DNA of 64,000 nt from Rubellimicrobium rubrum (GCF_006152115.1 NZ_VDFU01000020.1:1-64000), one strand, 5' to 3'; positions 26,586 through 35,385 are shown, numbered from the stretch's first letter. The notes: generated from the sequence alone by a model not told the origin. Program-made: numbers and translations.

Positions 26586-27173
26586 ATGCGGCAAGCCACC
26601 ATCACGCGCACGACGCGCGAGACCGACATCACCGTGACCGTGAACCTTGATGGAACGGGTCGGTCGGACTGCCTGACAGGCGTGGGCTTCTTTGACCACA
26701 TGCTGGACCAACTTTCCAAGCATTCGCTGATCGACATGGAGGTCCGGGCCAAGGGCGACCTGCATATCGACGACCACCACACCGTCGAGGATGTGGGCAT
26801 CGCACTGGGGCAGGCCCTGGTTCGCGCCCTAGGCGACAAGCGGGGAATCCGACGCTACGGCCACTTCGCTCTCGTGATGGACGACGCCCGTATCGAGGCC
26901 GCGCTGGACCTGTCCGCTCGTCCATGGCTGGCCTTTGAGGTGGAGTTTCCGACCCACAAGATCGGAACATTCGACACCGAACTGGTCCGGGAGTTCTTCC
27001 AGGCGCTCTCGACCCATGGAGGCATCACCTTGCACGTGGACAAGGTCCGTGGCGTCAACAGCCACCATATCGCCGAGGCGGCGTTCAAGGCCCTTGCAAA
27101 GGCGCTTCGAATGGCTGTGGAGTTCGACAGCCGAGCGCAGGACGCCCTGCCTTCAACCAAGGGTGCGCTGTGA
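26586..27173 (+). CDS. hisB: Imidazoleglycerol-phosphate dehydratase
   Basis: A 195-residue monofunctional dehydratase, the usual size for alphaproteobacteria; the phosphatase half of E. coli HisB is absent. It has the metal-binding motifs GFFDHMLDQ near residue 35, [11 protein letters not shown] near residue 60, and a second His cluster [14 protein letters not shown] near residue 157. It catalyses the sixth step of histidine synthesis in the cytosol and overlaps hisH by 4 bp. Confidence 0.95.
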   Translation: MRQATITRTTRETDITVTVNLDGTGRSDCLTGVGFFDHMLDQLSKHSLIDMEVRAKGDLHIDDHHTVEDVGIALGQALVRALGDKRGIRRYGHFALVMDDARIEAALDLSARPWLAFEVEFPTHKIGTFDTELVREFFQALSTHGGITLHVDKVRGVNSHHIAEAAFKALAKALRMAVEFDSRAQDALPSTKGAL

Positions 27174-27796
27174 CCGTCGCCTTGATTGATATCGGGGTCG
27201 GGAACCTACATTCGGCCGAGAAGGCCTTTGTCCGCATGGCGAAAGGACAGCCGATCCACGTCACGGACGATCCGGAGGTCGTTCGCCGCGCCGACCGTAT
27301 CGTGCTTCCAGGTGACGGAGCCTTCCCTCATTGCCGCCGCGCTCTGGCCGGGGTGCCGGGGCTCGAAGAGGCCATTCTGGAAGCGGTCCGGGCGGGCAAG
27401 CCGCTGTTCGGAATCTGCGTCGGGATGCAACTCCTCGCCTCCGTGGGCCACGAGTTCGAGACGGTCTCCGGCCTGGGGCTCATTCCGGGCGAGGTGGTGC
27501 GGATCGAGCCTGCGGATCCATCATTGAAGGTTCCGCACATGGGGTGGAACGACCTTGTCGTGACGGGTGCCCATCCGGTGCTCGACGGGATCGCCACGGG
27601 CGATCACGCCTACTTCGTCCATAGCTGGCAGATGAAGGTGTCGGATCCGGCGCACCGTCTGGCCCATGTCGACTACAGCGGGGACGTCACCGCCATCGTG
27701 GGCCGCGACACCGTGGTCGCGACCCAGTTCCATCCGGAGAAGAGCCAAGCCACCGGCCTGCGGCTGATCCAGAACTTTCTCGAATGGACCCCCTAA
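27170..27796 (+). CDS. hisH: Imidazole glycerol phosphate synthase, glutaminase subunit
   Basis: A 208-residue class I glutamine amidotransferase with the nucleophile Cys in [11 protein letters not shown] near residue 83 and the His/Glu pair in FHPEKSQ near residue 186. It starts at GTG overlapping the hisB stop (GTGA), so translation is coupled. It supplies ammonia to HisF, encoded 2.2 kb downstream. Confidence 0.95.
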   Translation: MTVALIDIGVGNLHSAEKAFVRMAKGQPIHVTDDPEVVRRADRIVLPGDGAFPHCRRALAGVPGLEEAILEAVRAGKPLFGICVGMQLLASVGHEFETVSGLGLIPGEVVRIEPADPSLKVPHMGWNDLVVTGAHPVLDGIATGDHAYFVHSWQMKVSDPAHRLAHVDYSGDVTAIVGRDTVVATQFHPEKSQATGLRLIQNFLEWTP

Positions 27797-27809
27797 GGGG
27801 GGACGCCAC

Positions 27810-28628
27810 TCAGGCCAAGAAGTCGAGCAAATCCTGCGTGGCTCGTTCGGCATGGGTCGCCAGGAAACCGTGCGGCGCGCCGTCGTACTCGATCAGCTTG
27901 GCTTGCGGTATGATTTTTGCTGCGGCCCGACCTGTCGGATCGATGGGAACGATGGCATCGGACGTTCCGTGGATGACCAGCGTCGGCACGTCGAAGGCTG
28001 CCAGGTCGACGCGGAAATCCTCCTGCCACGCATCGATGCAGGCGATGGTGGCCCTCGGGCTTGCCAGCAGGGCCATGTGCAGCGACCAATGCAGGACGCC
28101 TTCGCTCACGCCGGACAGCAGACCCTGACCGTAGAAGCTCTTGAAGAACCCTTTCAGGAACTCGGGCCGGTCCTTCACGAGGGCGGCCTGCATGCCCTGC
28201 AGCGTGTCCTTCGGCACACCGTCGGGATTGTCTGTGGCCTGCACAAGGTAAGGGGCGATAGAGCCCAGGAGTGCCGCCTTGCGGACGTTCCGGCCCTGAT
28301 GCCGGGACATGTAGCGGCTCACCTCTCCCCCTCCCATGGAGAAGCCGACGATGGCCGCATCCTGAAGGCCCAGGGCGTCGATCACGCTGGCAAGGTCGTC
28401 GGACAAGGTGTCGTAGTCGTAGCCCGCCCAGGGTTGCTCGGACCGACCGAAACCGCGTCGATCATAGGCTACCACGCGGTGGCCTGCCTTCGCGAGATGG
28501 TAAGCCTGATGCTCCCACGAATCCGCGTTGAGCGGCCAGCCGTGGATCAGCACGACCGGGCGGCCCTGCCCCCAATCCTTGACGTAAAGAGCGGTGCCGT
28601 CGGCGGCCTCGATGCGGGGCATGTCCAT
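27810..28628 (-). CDS. Alpha/beta hydrolase (non-haem chloroperoxidase/esterase type)
   Basis: A 272-residue hydrolase with oxyanion HGWPLNADSW near residue 29, nucleophile elbow GFSMGGGEVSRYM (Ser about 97), acid in VIHGTSDAIVP and His in GAPHGFLATH. It matches the arylesterase/cofactor-free perhydrolase group. It lies on the minus strand between hisH and hisA and is unlikely to act in histidine synthesis. No signal peptide is visible, so it is cytoplasmic. Confidence 0.87.
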   Translation of the reverse strand: MDMPRIEAADGTALYVKDWGQGRPVVLIHGWPLNADSWEHQAYHLAKAGHRVVAYDRRGFGRSEQPWAGYDYDTLSDDLASVIDALGLQDAAIVGFSMGGGEVSRYMSRHQGRNVRKAALLGSIAPYLVQATDNPDGVPKDTLQGMQAALVKDRPEFLKGFFKSFYGQGLLSGVSEGVLHWSLHMALLASPRATIACIDAWQEDFRVDLAAFDVPTLVIHGTSDAIVPIDPTGRAAAKIIPQAKLIEYDGAPHGFLATHAERATQDLLDFLA

Positions 28629-28763
28629 CCTCCCTGTTGCGCGGGGGCGATAACGCTAGGGCAAGCGAGCAGTTCCCCTAAGCCAGCCCAAGGCAGGGGG
28701 GCGCATTGAACTCCCCGCCCCCACGTGCGAGATCAGGGGCCCGTCCTGCGCCCGAGTTCTCCC

Positions 28764-29483
28764 ATGATCCTATATCCCGCCATCGATCTGAAGAACGGTC
28801 AAGCCGTGCGCCTCCTCCGGGGCGAGATGGACGCGGCGACGGTCTTCAACGACGATCCCGCATCCCAGGCCCGCACCTTTGTGGACGGCGGAGCCGAATG
28901 GCTGCATCTCGTGGATCTAGATGGGGCCTTCGCAGGGGAGCCGCGCAATGCAAGGGCCGTGGAATCGATTCTGGCCGCTTGCCCTGTCCCCACTCAACTG
29001 GGCGGCGGCATCCGCGATCGCGCGACGGTGGAGCGCTGGTTGTCGGCGGGTCTCCGGCGCGTGATCCTCGGCACTGCGGCCGTGGAGAACCCCAACTTCG
29101 TGCGCGAGGTGGCCCGGGCCTATCCAGGGCAGGTGGCCGTGGGCCTCGATGCGCGGGGAGGCAAGATCGCGACGCGCGGTTGGGCTCTCGAGACCGAGGC
29201 CACGGTCACCGACCTTGCACGGGCCTATGAGGATGCCGGCATCGCAGCCCTCATTTACACGGACATCTCGCGGGACGGCGCGATGCAGGGTCCGAACGTC
29301 GAGGCCACGGCCGATCTCGCTCGGAGCGTGTCCATCCCCGTGATCGCCAGCGGCGGCGTCTCCTCGCTCGATGATCTGGCGCGGCTCAAGGCGACCGGTG
29401 TCATTGCAGGCGCCATCGTTGGACGGGCGCTCTATGACGGCGCCGTGGACCTGCGAACCGCACTCGGGTTGCTTCGCGACTGA
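28764..29483 (+). CDS. hisA: ProFAR isomerase
   Basis: A 239-residue half-barrel-repeat TIM protein. It opens [17 protein letters not shown], with the catalytic Asp at about residue 8; the second catalytic Asp is in [14 protein letters not shown] near residue 170. Two phosphate-binding halves are visible (LGGGIRD and ASGGVSS). The start at 28764 is chosen over an upstream Met because the first strand begins there. Its stop overlaps the next gene's start by one base. Confidence 0.94.
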   Translation: MILYPAIDLKNGQAVRLLRGEMDAATVFNDDPASQARTFVDGGAEWLHLVDLDGAFAGEPRNARAVESILAACPVPTQLGGGIRDRATVERWLSAGLRRVILGTAAVENPNFVREVARAYPGQVAVGLDARGGKIATRGWALETEATVTDLARAYEDAGIAALIYTDISRDGAMQGPNVEATADLARSVSIPVIASGGVSSLDDLARLKATGVIAGAIVGRALYDGAVDLRTALGLLRD

Positions 29484-29935
29484 TGGCCATTCGCTGGCAG
29501 GAAATCGTCGTCATCCCCGAGATCGAGGAGGACGTGATCTGCGACTGCTGCGGCCAGCCCGCATGCAGCGCGGAAGGACGGCTCGTCCACAACGAGGCGC
29601 CGCTTGGACGCTTCTCGGTTCGCTGGCGGCCCGGAGAGCCGGATCACCCCGCGCGGCATGTGCTGTATCTCGGGGACTGGAACCGCAAGGGCGGGATGGA
29701 CGACGGCCCTGCCGTGGCCGCTGCCGACTATCGCGGGGGGGAGAACCACGGCTTCTACCTGCGCGATGATGCTGCCCAGCTTCTTCAGATGCTCCGGCCT
29801 TGGCGCCCGCATTTCATCCGCCGGGCCGATGCGATCGGCCAGCCCCTTGGCGAGGTCCTGTTCGCCATGCTGGATGCCATCCACGTCAAGGATCCCCGCC
29901 TCCAGGATATCCGGAGCTGGGCCATCACGCCCTGA
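29483..29935 (+). CDS. Conserved-looking protein of unknown function in the his cluster
   Basis: A 150-residue soluble protein I do not recognise. It opens [19 protein letters not shown] and carries a cysteine cluster CDCCGQPAC at about residues 20-28, which could bind a metal. The remainder is rich in Arg, Asp and Trp with no membrane segment. It starts inside the hisA stop (TGATG), so it is translationally coupled to hisA and precedes hisF by 99 bp. That position suggests a link to histidine synthesis or its regulation, but this is inference. Confidence 0.75.
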   Translation: MAIRWQEIVVIPEIEEDVICDCCGQPACSAEGRLVHNEAPLGRFSVRWRPGEPDHPARHVLYLGDWNRKGGMDDGPAVAAADYRGGENHGFYLRDDAAQLLQMLRPWRPHFIRRADAIGQPLGEVLFAMLDAIHVKDPRLQDIRSWAITP

Positions 29936-30034
29936 CACGCTCAGACGGCGGCTCTCCGGTTGCCTTTCACGGGAAGAGTCGGACGGGCCGGGCCGGGCTG
30001 GTCGAAGCCAATAGGGCCGTGTATCAGGGCCATC

Positions 30035-30796
30035 ATGCTCAAGACCCGCATCATTCCTTGCCTCGACGTCGCTGACGGACGCGTCGTCAAAGGCGTCAAC
30101 TTCGTGTCGCTCGTGGATGCGGGCGACCCGGTCGCGGCAGCCAAGGCCTATGACGCGGCCGGGGCGGACGAGCTCTGCTTCTTGGACATCCATGCCACGC
30201 ACGAGAACCGGGGCACCATGTTCGACCTCGTGACGCGCACCGCTGAAAGCTGCTTCATGCCGCTCACGGTCGGGGGTGGTGTCCGCACGCCCGACGATGT
30301 GCGCGCCCTCCTACTCGCCGGGGCTGACAAGGTGAGCTTCAATTCCGCGGCGGTGGCCGATCCCGACGTGGTCGCCCGCTCTGCTGATCGTTTCGGCAGC
30401 CAGTGCATCGTGGTGGCGATCGACGCCAAGACCGTGGAGCCCGGCCGGTGGGAAATCTTCACCCATGGCGGCCGCAAGCCGACCGGCATCGATGCCGTGG
30501 CCTTTGCGCGGACGGTGGCCGCCAAGGGTGCTGGGGAGATCCTGCTGACATCCATGGACCGGGACGGGACCAAGTCGGGGTTCAACATCCCCCTCACCCG
30601 TGCGGTCGCCGACGCGGTGGACATTCCGGTCATCGCTTCGGGAGGCGTGGGCCTGCTGGATCATCTAGTCGAAGGTGTTACCGAGGGCCACGCGAGCGCG
30701 GTTCTCGCGGCATCCATCTTCCACTTCGGCACATTCTCGATTCCGGAAGCCAAGGCTCACCTGGCTGCGGCAGGGATCCCGGTGCGCCTGTCATGA
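30035..30796 (+). CDS. hisF: Imidazole glycerol phosphate synthase, cyclase subunit
   Basis: A 253-residue TIM barrel starting [20 protein letters not shown] with the catalytic Asp at about residue 11. The second catalytic Asp is in [12 protein letters not shown] near residue 176, and GGGVRTPDD and ASGGVGLLD form the phosphate sites. It works with HisH. The start at 30035 is chosen because it fits the conserved N-terminus. It overlaps hisE by 4 bp (ATGA). Confidence 0.95.
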   Translation: MLKTRIIPCLDVADGRVVKGVNFVSLVDAGDPVAAAKAYDAAGADELCFLDIHATHENRGTMFDLVTRTAESCFMPLTVGGGVRTPDDVRALLLAGADKVSFNSAAVADPDVVARSADRFGSQCIVVAIDAKTVEPGRWEIFTHGGRKPTGIDAVAFARTVAAKGAGEILLTSMDRDGTKSGFNIPLTRAVADAVDIPVIASGGVGLLDHLVEGVTEGHASAVLAASIFHFGTFSIPEAKAHLAAAGIPVRLS

Positions 30797-31101
30797 GCCT
30801 GCAATCGCTTGCCGCCACCATCGAGGCCCGCAAAGGGGCCGACCCCGAGTCCTCCTGGACAGCCAAGCTGCTGGCCAAGGGGCCGGAAAAGGCCGCTCAG
30901 AAGTTCGGGGAAGAGGCGATTGAGGCGATCGTTGAGGCGATCAAAGGTGACCGTGCGCGCCTGATCTCGGAAGCGGCAGACACCCTCTATCATCTGCTGG
31001 TCATGTGCGCGGCGCGGGACGTGACCTTGGGGGATATCGAGGCCGAGCTCGAACGGCGCGAGGGTCGCTCAGGACTTGATGAGAAAGCCGCGCGGAGCTG
31101 A
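30793..31101 (+). CDS. hisE: Phosphoribosyl-ATP pyrophosphatase
   Basis: A 102-residue all-alpha MazG-like pyrophosphatase containing [20 protein letters not shown] near residue 23, then [10 protein letters not shown] and [18 protein letters not shown], the conserved acidic metal-binding helices. It is a separate gene rather than fused to HisI, and it catalyses the second step of histidine synthesis. Translation is coupled to hisF, and it is followed by a hairpin terminator. Confidence 0.93.
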   Translation: MSLQSLAATIEARKGADPESSWTAKLLAKGPEKAAQKFGEEAIEAIVEAIKGDRARLISEAADTLYHLLVMCAARDVTLGDIEAELERREGRSGLDEKAARS

Positions 31102-31146
31102 GGCTTCGCCATCTTGTTGACACATTTTAGGCGAAGACTCGGACCC

Positions 31147-31166
31147 GAAGCCCATCAGCGGGCTTC
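31147..31166. terminator. Hairpin terminator between hisE and the CoA-binding protein gene
   Basis: A perfect 7-bp stem GAAGCCC / GGGCTTC with a 6-nt loop sits in the 81-bp convergent gap. Another possible stem, CTTCGCC / GGCGAAG, lies at 31104-31136. Either could end the hisF-hisE transcript. Confidence 0.5.
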
Positions 31167-31182
31167 ATGATGAATGCTGTCC

Positions 31183-31611
31183 TCAGGACTCCCCGATTCG
31201 AAGGCGGGGGATCTCGATGGCGGGGCAGCGGTCCTGAATGACTCGTACGCCTCGCTGACGCGCCTCCTCTGCTGCTGCATCATCACGCACGCCAAGCTGG
31301 GTCCAGATCACATAGGGCAGAGGACTTAGGGCGAGCGCCTGTTTCGTCACCCCTGCCACCTCTTCGCTTCGGCGGAAAACATCGACCATGTCCACTGGCT
31401 CGCTGATTTCCGCCAACGAGCCGTGCACCTTTTCGCCCAGCCATGTCTGTCCAGCCAAGCCCGGGTTGACCGGAATCACGCGATAGCCTCTGGTCTGGAG
31501 GAACCTCGCAACGCCGTGACTGGGACGACCCGGGTTCGCGGAAAAGCCAACAACGGCGATGGTCCGAACATGCCCGAGTACGTCTCGGATAAGATCATCG
31601 TCAGGGGTCAT
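31183..31611 (-). CDS. CoA-binding domain protein (YccU type)
   Basis: A 142-residue Rossmann-like CoA-binding protein. It shows VGFSANPGRPSHGVARFL near residue 21, VIPVNPGLAGQTWLGE near residue 45 and the closing IQDRCPAIEIPRL, all typical of the YccU/YneT family. The start MTPDDDLIRDVL is used; an upstream in-frame Met would run into the terminator region. These small proteins bind CoA but have no settled biological role. Confidence 0.85.
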   Translation of the reverse strand: MTPDDDLIRDVLGHVRTIAVVGFSANPGRPSHGVARFLQTRGYRVIPVNPGLAGQTWLGEKVHGSLAEISEPVDMVDVFRRSEEVAGVTKQALALSPLPYVIWTQLGVRDDAAAEEARQRGVRVIQDRCPAIEIPRLRIGES

Positions 31612-31625
31612 GGACAGGGCCCTCC

Positions 31626-31655
31626 AAAAAAAACGCCCAGGCAAAGGCCCGGGCG
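31626..31655 (-). terminator. Rho-independent terminator downstream of the TrmH-family methylase gene
   Basis: On the minus strand a 9-bp stem (CGCCCGGGC / GCCTGGGCG, one G-U pair) with a CTTT loop is followed directly by eight T residues (31633 down to 31626). This is the cleanest intrinsic terminator in the window. It lies about 125 bp beyond the methylase stop, after a second hairpin (ACGCACA / TGTGCGT, 31687-31709). Confidence 0.75.
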
Positions 31656-31778
31656 CGAGGTGTGGAACGAGGGACAGTGAAGCGAAACGCACAGGTTCCA
31701 GATGTGCGTCATGATCAAGACGCGCCAGCGCGGGATTTGTTCCTCATCAACTCAACTTTTTTCATCACGCCTTCGTGA

Positions 31779-32582
31779 TCAGGGCGAAGTCGTGGAAATG
31801 ACTGACTCGGAAGAAGCGGCGTAGAGCGCCACGGCCGCAGCGTTCGAGACGTTAAGCGACCCGAAGCTTCCCGCCGCACTGATCCGCACCAGTTCATCGC
31901 AGGTTGCGCTGGTCTTCTCCCGCAGTCCCGGACCCTCGGCACCCAGCACGAGTGCGACTGATCTATCGCGGCGGCCGTGCAGGGCGGCCCCAATGGTCCG
32001 CTCGCCTTCGCCAGCTAGGCCAAGCAGCAGGAAGCCCATGTCCCGCAGCTCCTCCATGGCGTCGGCCAAGTTGCGGACACGGATATAGGGCTGCCGCTCC
32101 AGCGCGCCCGACGCCGATTTGGCGAGCGAGCCTGTCTCCGGGGCAGCATGCCGGTCGACGCCCACGACGGCACGGGCGCCGAACACCTCGGCCGAGCGGA
32201 GGATCGCGCCGACGTTGTGGGGGTCTGTGACCCTGTCGAGGAGGACCATCCGGGCCGGCCCCGGTCCCTCGGCCAAAGCAGCGTCTCGCAGGGAGCCCCA
32301 GTCGAGCGGCTTCACTTCGAGCGCCGCGCCTTGATGCACCGACTCGGGGTCGAGGGGCGCGGCGAACTTACGAGGGTCGCTGAACTCGGGTACCATCCCG
32401 CTCGCCGCGATAGCGTCGCCCAGCTTCTCGGCCGCGTTCGGCGTCAGGATCAGCCGCAGGCGGTTGCGACGCGGATTCAGCAAGGCATCCCGGACGGCAT
32501 GAAGGCCGAACAGCCAGATCGTTTCCTGGGCAGAGGCGCGGCGGGCGCGCTCCTTCTCGATCACCCATTGGGGTTTCTTCAT
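31779..32582 (-). CDS. rlmB: TrmH/RlmB-family RNA 2'-O-ribose methyltransferase
   Basis: A 267-residue SPOUT methyltransferase with an N-terminal substrate-binding domain (WLFGLHAVRDALLNPRRNR near residue 20). The three knot motifs are NVGAILRSAEVFGA, LVLGAEGPGLREKT and SLNVSNAAAVALYA. This is the layout of RlmB, which methylates G2251 of 23S rRNA; a tRNA target is the alternative. The start at MKKPQWVIEK has GGAGGC seven bases upstream. It is divergent from the RMF-like gene and tRNA-Tyr. Confidence 0.87.
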   Translation of the reverse strand: MKKPQWVIEKERARRASAQETIWLFGLHAVRDALLNPRRNRLRLILTPNAAEKLGDAIAASGMVPEFSDPRKFAAPLDPESVHQGAALEVKPLDWGSLRDAALAEGPGPARMVLLDRVTDPHNVGAILRSAEVFGARAVVGVDRHAAPETGSLAKSASGALERQPYIRVRNLADAMEELRDMGFLLLGLAGEGERTIGAALHGRRDRSVALVLGAEGPGLREKTSATCDELVRISAAGSFGSLNVSNAAAVALYAASSESVISTTSP

Positions 32583-32708
32583 GGGCGCCTCCATTGGCCG
32601 GGCCTGACCGTCCTTGCCGCGTGACGCGACTGCGCGCAAGGCGCTCCGGACTGTCCAGACGCCTCTCGGCACCTATGGTTCCCATCAGCGAAACAGGTCG
32701 GTGACAGC

Positions 32709-32894
32709 ATGGACGACGACACGACGACCGCAGCCTGGCGACTGGGCCATGAGGCCGGCCGAAAGCGGCAGGCCCTGCAAAGCAACCCCTATCCGGCCGG
32801 CACGGAGCAGTTCCGCGTCTGGCAGGCCGGATGGCGCGAAGGGGAAGGCCTGGGACGCACAGGCGACGGGCCACCCTCGCCCGGACTGCCATGA
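32709..32894 (+). CDS. RMF-like small basic protein
   Basis: A 61-residue protein whose core resembles ribosome modulation factor. An early AWRLGHEAGRKRQAL is followed by NPYPAGTEQFRVWQAGWREG, with the NPYP ... W..GWREG spacing of RMF (CPY ... W..GWREA). RMF dimerises 70S ribosomes in stationary phase in gammaproteobacteria; function here is inferred. It lies between the TrmH-family methylase and tRNA-Tyr. The gene is short, so the similarity needs a profile search. Confidence 0.65.
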   Translation: MDDDTTTAAWRLGHEAGRKRQALQSNPYPAGTEQFRVWQAGWREGEGLGRTGDGPPSPGLP

Positions 32895-32976
32895 TGAAGG
32901 GGTAGAACAACCGGTTCGGGACCCACGGAATCCGGTTGACCCCCCCGCACGGTGCGGCTATCTCCCGCCTCGCGTC

Positions 32977-33060
32977 GGGCGACGAGCTGCAAGGTGCGGC
33001 AGCGGACTGTAACTCCGCCGGGGAGACCCACGCCTGGTTCGATTCCAGGGTCGCCCACCA
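32977..33060 (+). tRNA. tRNA-Tyr (anticodon GTA)
   Basis: The 84-nt cloverleaf is complete. Acceptor GGGCGAC pairs with GTCGCCC, followed by discriminator A and an encoded CCA. The D-arm is GCTG/CGGC with a short 7-nt loop. The anticodon stem is GCGGA/TCCGC around loop CTGTAAC, giving anticodon GTA at 33009-33011. A long variable arm (CGGGGAGACCCACG), as expected for tRNA-Tyr, precedes the T-arm CCTGG-TTCGATT-CCAGG. Confidence 0.93.
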
Positions 33061-33147
33061 TTCCCCTTTGGATGGTGATCGATGACGCCCGTCCGAGTGG
33101 GTTGCCGCAATAGGGCGCCTTTGATTGGACAGTTGCCGTCGTCTAAG

Positions 33148-33163
33148 CTCCTTCCTAAAGGAG
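33148..33163 (+). promoter_or_regulatory. Hairpin hiding the ribosome site of the sulfhydrylase gene
   Basis: CTCCTT pairs perfectly with AAGGAG across a 4-nt loop. The 3' arm AAGGAG is the only good Shine-Dalgarno sequence, seven bases before the ATG at 33171. Folding would block translation, so this could be a translational switch. I could not match the upstream leader to a known SAM riboswitch class. Confidence 0.5.
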
Positions 33164-33170
33164 AACCACG

Positions 33171-34451
33171 ATGGCCGATAAACCGCTTCACTTCGATACC
33201 TTGCAAGTCCACGCGGGCACCGCGCCCGATCCGGCGACCGGGGCACGTCAGGTGCCGATCTACCAGACGACGGCGTATGTCTTTCGCGACGCGGAGCATG
33301 CGGCCAAGCTCTTCGACCTTCAGGAGGTCGGCTACATCTACTCCCGCCTGACCAACCCGACGGTGATGGCGCTGGCTAACCGCATTGCGGCATTGGAGGG
33401 TGGCGCGGGCGCGGTCTGCTGTTCGTCCGGCCATGCCGCGCAGATCATGGCGTTCTACCCTTTGATGCAGCCCGGCTGCAACGTCGTGGCGTCCACACGC
33501 CTTTACGGAGGTACGGTCACCCAGCTCACACAGGTCTTCCGCAAGTTCGGCTGGGAGGCGAAGTTCGTCGATATCGATGACGAGGCGGCGATCCGCGCCG
33601 CGATCGACGACAAGACTCGGGCAGTGTATTGCGAGTCGATCACCAATCCGGGCGGGCACATCACGGACCTTCCCATGGTGGCCCGCGCAGCCCGCAGTGC
33701 TGGGGTGCCCCTGATCGTCGACAACACCTCGGCCAGCCCTTACCTCTGCCGCCCCATCGAGCACGGCGCGACGATCGTCGTCCATTCGACCACGAAGTAT
33801 CTGACCGGGAACGGCACCGTCACTGGCGGCTGTGTGGTGGACTCGGGCCAGTTCGACTGGTCGGCCTCGGACCGGTTCCCTTCGCTCGCGCAGCCCGAGC
33901 CGGCCTATCATGGCCTCAAGTTCCACGAGACCTTCGGACCGATGGCCTTCACCTTTCATGGCATTGCCATCGGCCTGCGTGACCTTGGCATGACTATGAA
34001 CCCGCAAGGCGCCCATTACACTCTGATGGGCATTGAGACGCTGAGCCTGCGGATGGAGAAGCATGTAAAGAACGCGATGGCGGTGGCACGGTGGCTCGAA
34101 TCCGACCCGCGGGTGGAAGCCGTCACCTATGCCGGCCTCGAGTCCTCTCCGTACTTTGCGCGGGCGGCCCGGATCTGCCCCAAGGGCGCTGGGGCGATCT
34201 TCACCGTGCAGCTCAAGGCTGGCTACGAGGGCTGCGTTCGCTTCGTGAACACGCTCAAGTTGTTCTCACACGTCGCCAACCTTGGGGATGCGCGAAGCCT
34301 TGTGATCCACCCGGCATCGACCACGCACCGCCAGCTTTCGGCGGATCAGCAACATGCGGCTGGAGTGTTGCCCGATGCCGTCCGCCTCAGCATCGGGATC
34401 GAGGACTCGCGCGACCTGATCGCCGATCTGGACCAGGCTCTCAACGCCTGA
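33171..34451 (+). CDS. metY: O-acetylhomoserine (or O-succinylhomoserine) sulfhydrylase
   Basis: A 426-residue PLP enzyme of the Cys/Met-metabolism family, close to the usual MetY length. The PLP Lys is in VVHSTTKYLTGNG at about residue 209; SRLTNPT near residue 58 and VDNTSASPYLCRP near residue 183 are family signatures. It makes homocysteine (or methionine) from an activated homoserine and sulfide. It follows tRNA-Tyr by 110 bp and has a hairpin over its ribosome site, suggesting regulated translation. The acyl group preferred is not certain. Confidence 0.92.
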   Translation: MADKPLHFDTLQVHAGTAPDPATGARQVPIYQTTAYVFRDAEHAAKLFDLQEVGYIYSRLTNPTVMALANRIAALEGGAGAVCCSSGHAAQIMAFYPLMQPGCNVVASTRLYGGTVTQLTQVFRKFGWEAKFVDIDDEAAIRAAIDDKTRAVYCESITNPGGHITDLPMVARAARSAGVPLIVDNTSASPYLCRPIEHGATIVVHSTTKYLTGNGTVTGGCVVDSGQFDWSASDRFPSLAQPEPAYHGLKFHETFGPMAFTFHGIAIGLRDLGMTMNPQGAHYTLMGIETLSLRMEKHVKNAMAVARWLESDPRVEAVTYAGLESSPYFARAARICPKGAGAIFTVQLKAGYEGCVRFVNTLKLFSHVANLGDARSLVIHPASTTHRQLSADQQHAAGVLPDAVRLSIGIEDSRDLIADLDQALNA

Positions 34452-34454
34452 GAA

Positions 34455-34485
34455 GCGGGCCGGGGGCTTCGAGCTCCCGGCCCGC
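34455..34485. terminator. Strong bidirectional hairpin terminator
   Basis: GCGGGCCGGG pairs with CCCGGCCCGC around a TTCGAG-containing loop, immediately after the sulfhydrylase stop and 5 bp before the end of the convergent SIMPL gene. It serves both transcripts. There is no long U-run on either side. Confidence 0.65.
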
Positions 34486-34490
34486 TACAC

Positions 34491-35213
34491 TCATTCGGCA
34501 ATGGCGTAGGTGACGGTGACGTTCGTCATCAGGCTCAGCGATCCGGGCGCGACGGGGACAGCCTCGGCCCCCGCGCCGGCGACGCCACGGGCGTCATACA
34601 TCGGCATGGGGGGCGAATAGACCGTCGACTCGCTGATCGTCACCACCTCGCCCAAAGCGACCCCGGCCGCATCGGCGTAGAGCGCCGCTCTGTCCCGGGC
34701 ATCGGTGACGGCATCGCGGCGCGCCTCGTCGGTTGCGGCCCGGGGATCGGCCACGTCAAAGGAGACGCCGTTCACGCGGTTCGCTCCGTCGGTGACCACC
34801 GCGTCCAGCACCTCTCCCAGCTTGCCGATGTCGCGCACCGTCACGTCCAGCATCTGCGTCGCGACAAAGCCCGTCATCTCCGGGTTTCCGTCAGGGGTGT
34901 TGTAGTTATAGGACGGCTCGAGCATCAGCTGGCCCGTCTGGATGTCGTTCTGCGATATGCCTTCCGTACCGAGCCGCGCCAGCACAGCCGAAGTGCCCTG
35001 GGCCATCGCGTCCATCGCCTCGCCTGCCGTCTTGGCCTGATGCGATACCCCGAGCGAGATCCGGGCCATGTCCGGGGCCGTGCTGGCACGCCCTTCGCCC
35101 ACCACCTGAATGGTGCGGGCGGGGAAGCCAGCCGTCACCTGCTGCGCCGTCAGCGTCAGGGGCATGACGGCCAGAACCATTGCAGGCAGAGCGGCCTTGA
35201 GGATCGAGGGCAT
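34491..35213 (-). CDS. SIMPL-domain periplasmic protein
   Basis: A 240-residue protein with an export signal over about residues 1-24 followed by the SIMPL (DUF541, BP26-like) domain: IQVVGEGRASTAPDMARISLGV near the start of the mature part and TNVTVTYAIAE at the end. The start MPSILKAAL has AAGGAG upstream. These proteins form ring-like periplasmic or outer-membrane assemblies and are linked to oxidative stress in some bacteria. The role here is unknown. Confidence 0.85.
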   Translation of the reverse strand: MPSILKAALPAMVLAVMPLTLTAQQVTAGFPARTIQVVGEGRASTAPDMARISLGVSHQAKTAGEAMDAMAQGTSAVLARLGTEGISQNDIQTGQLMLEPSYNYNTPDGNPEMTGFVATQMLDVTVRDIGKLGEVLDAVVTDGANRVNGVSFDVADPRAATDEARRDAVTDARDRAALYADAAGVALGEVVTISESTVYSPPMPMYDARGVAGAGAEAVPVAPGSLSLMTNVTVTYAIAE

Positions 35214-35385
35214 GAAGGACTCCTTTTGCTTGATGCCATGCATCCGATCCTATGACGCAGCCCGCAAGTCGATCCTTGGCGAGCGAAACATGACTTTCGT
35301 CTCGAAATGCGCGGGAAGCTGCTGTAGCAGAGTGACGCATCCCAAAGTTGTTCCGCCCTTCGTCGAGCGATGCTAAGGCCCGGCC

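Noticed and set aside
31117-31139. TTGACA as a promoter -35 after hisE
   Set aside because: No acceptable -10 sequence follows at 16-18 bp, and the site lies inside a possible terminator stem in a convergent gap.
33100-33165. SAM-II riboswitch upstream of the sulfhydrylase gene
   Set aside because: Only TGATT and TTGC resemble the consensus; the closing P1 stem and GCTAAAAGG element cannot be formed as required.
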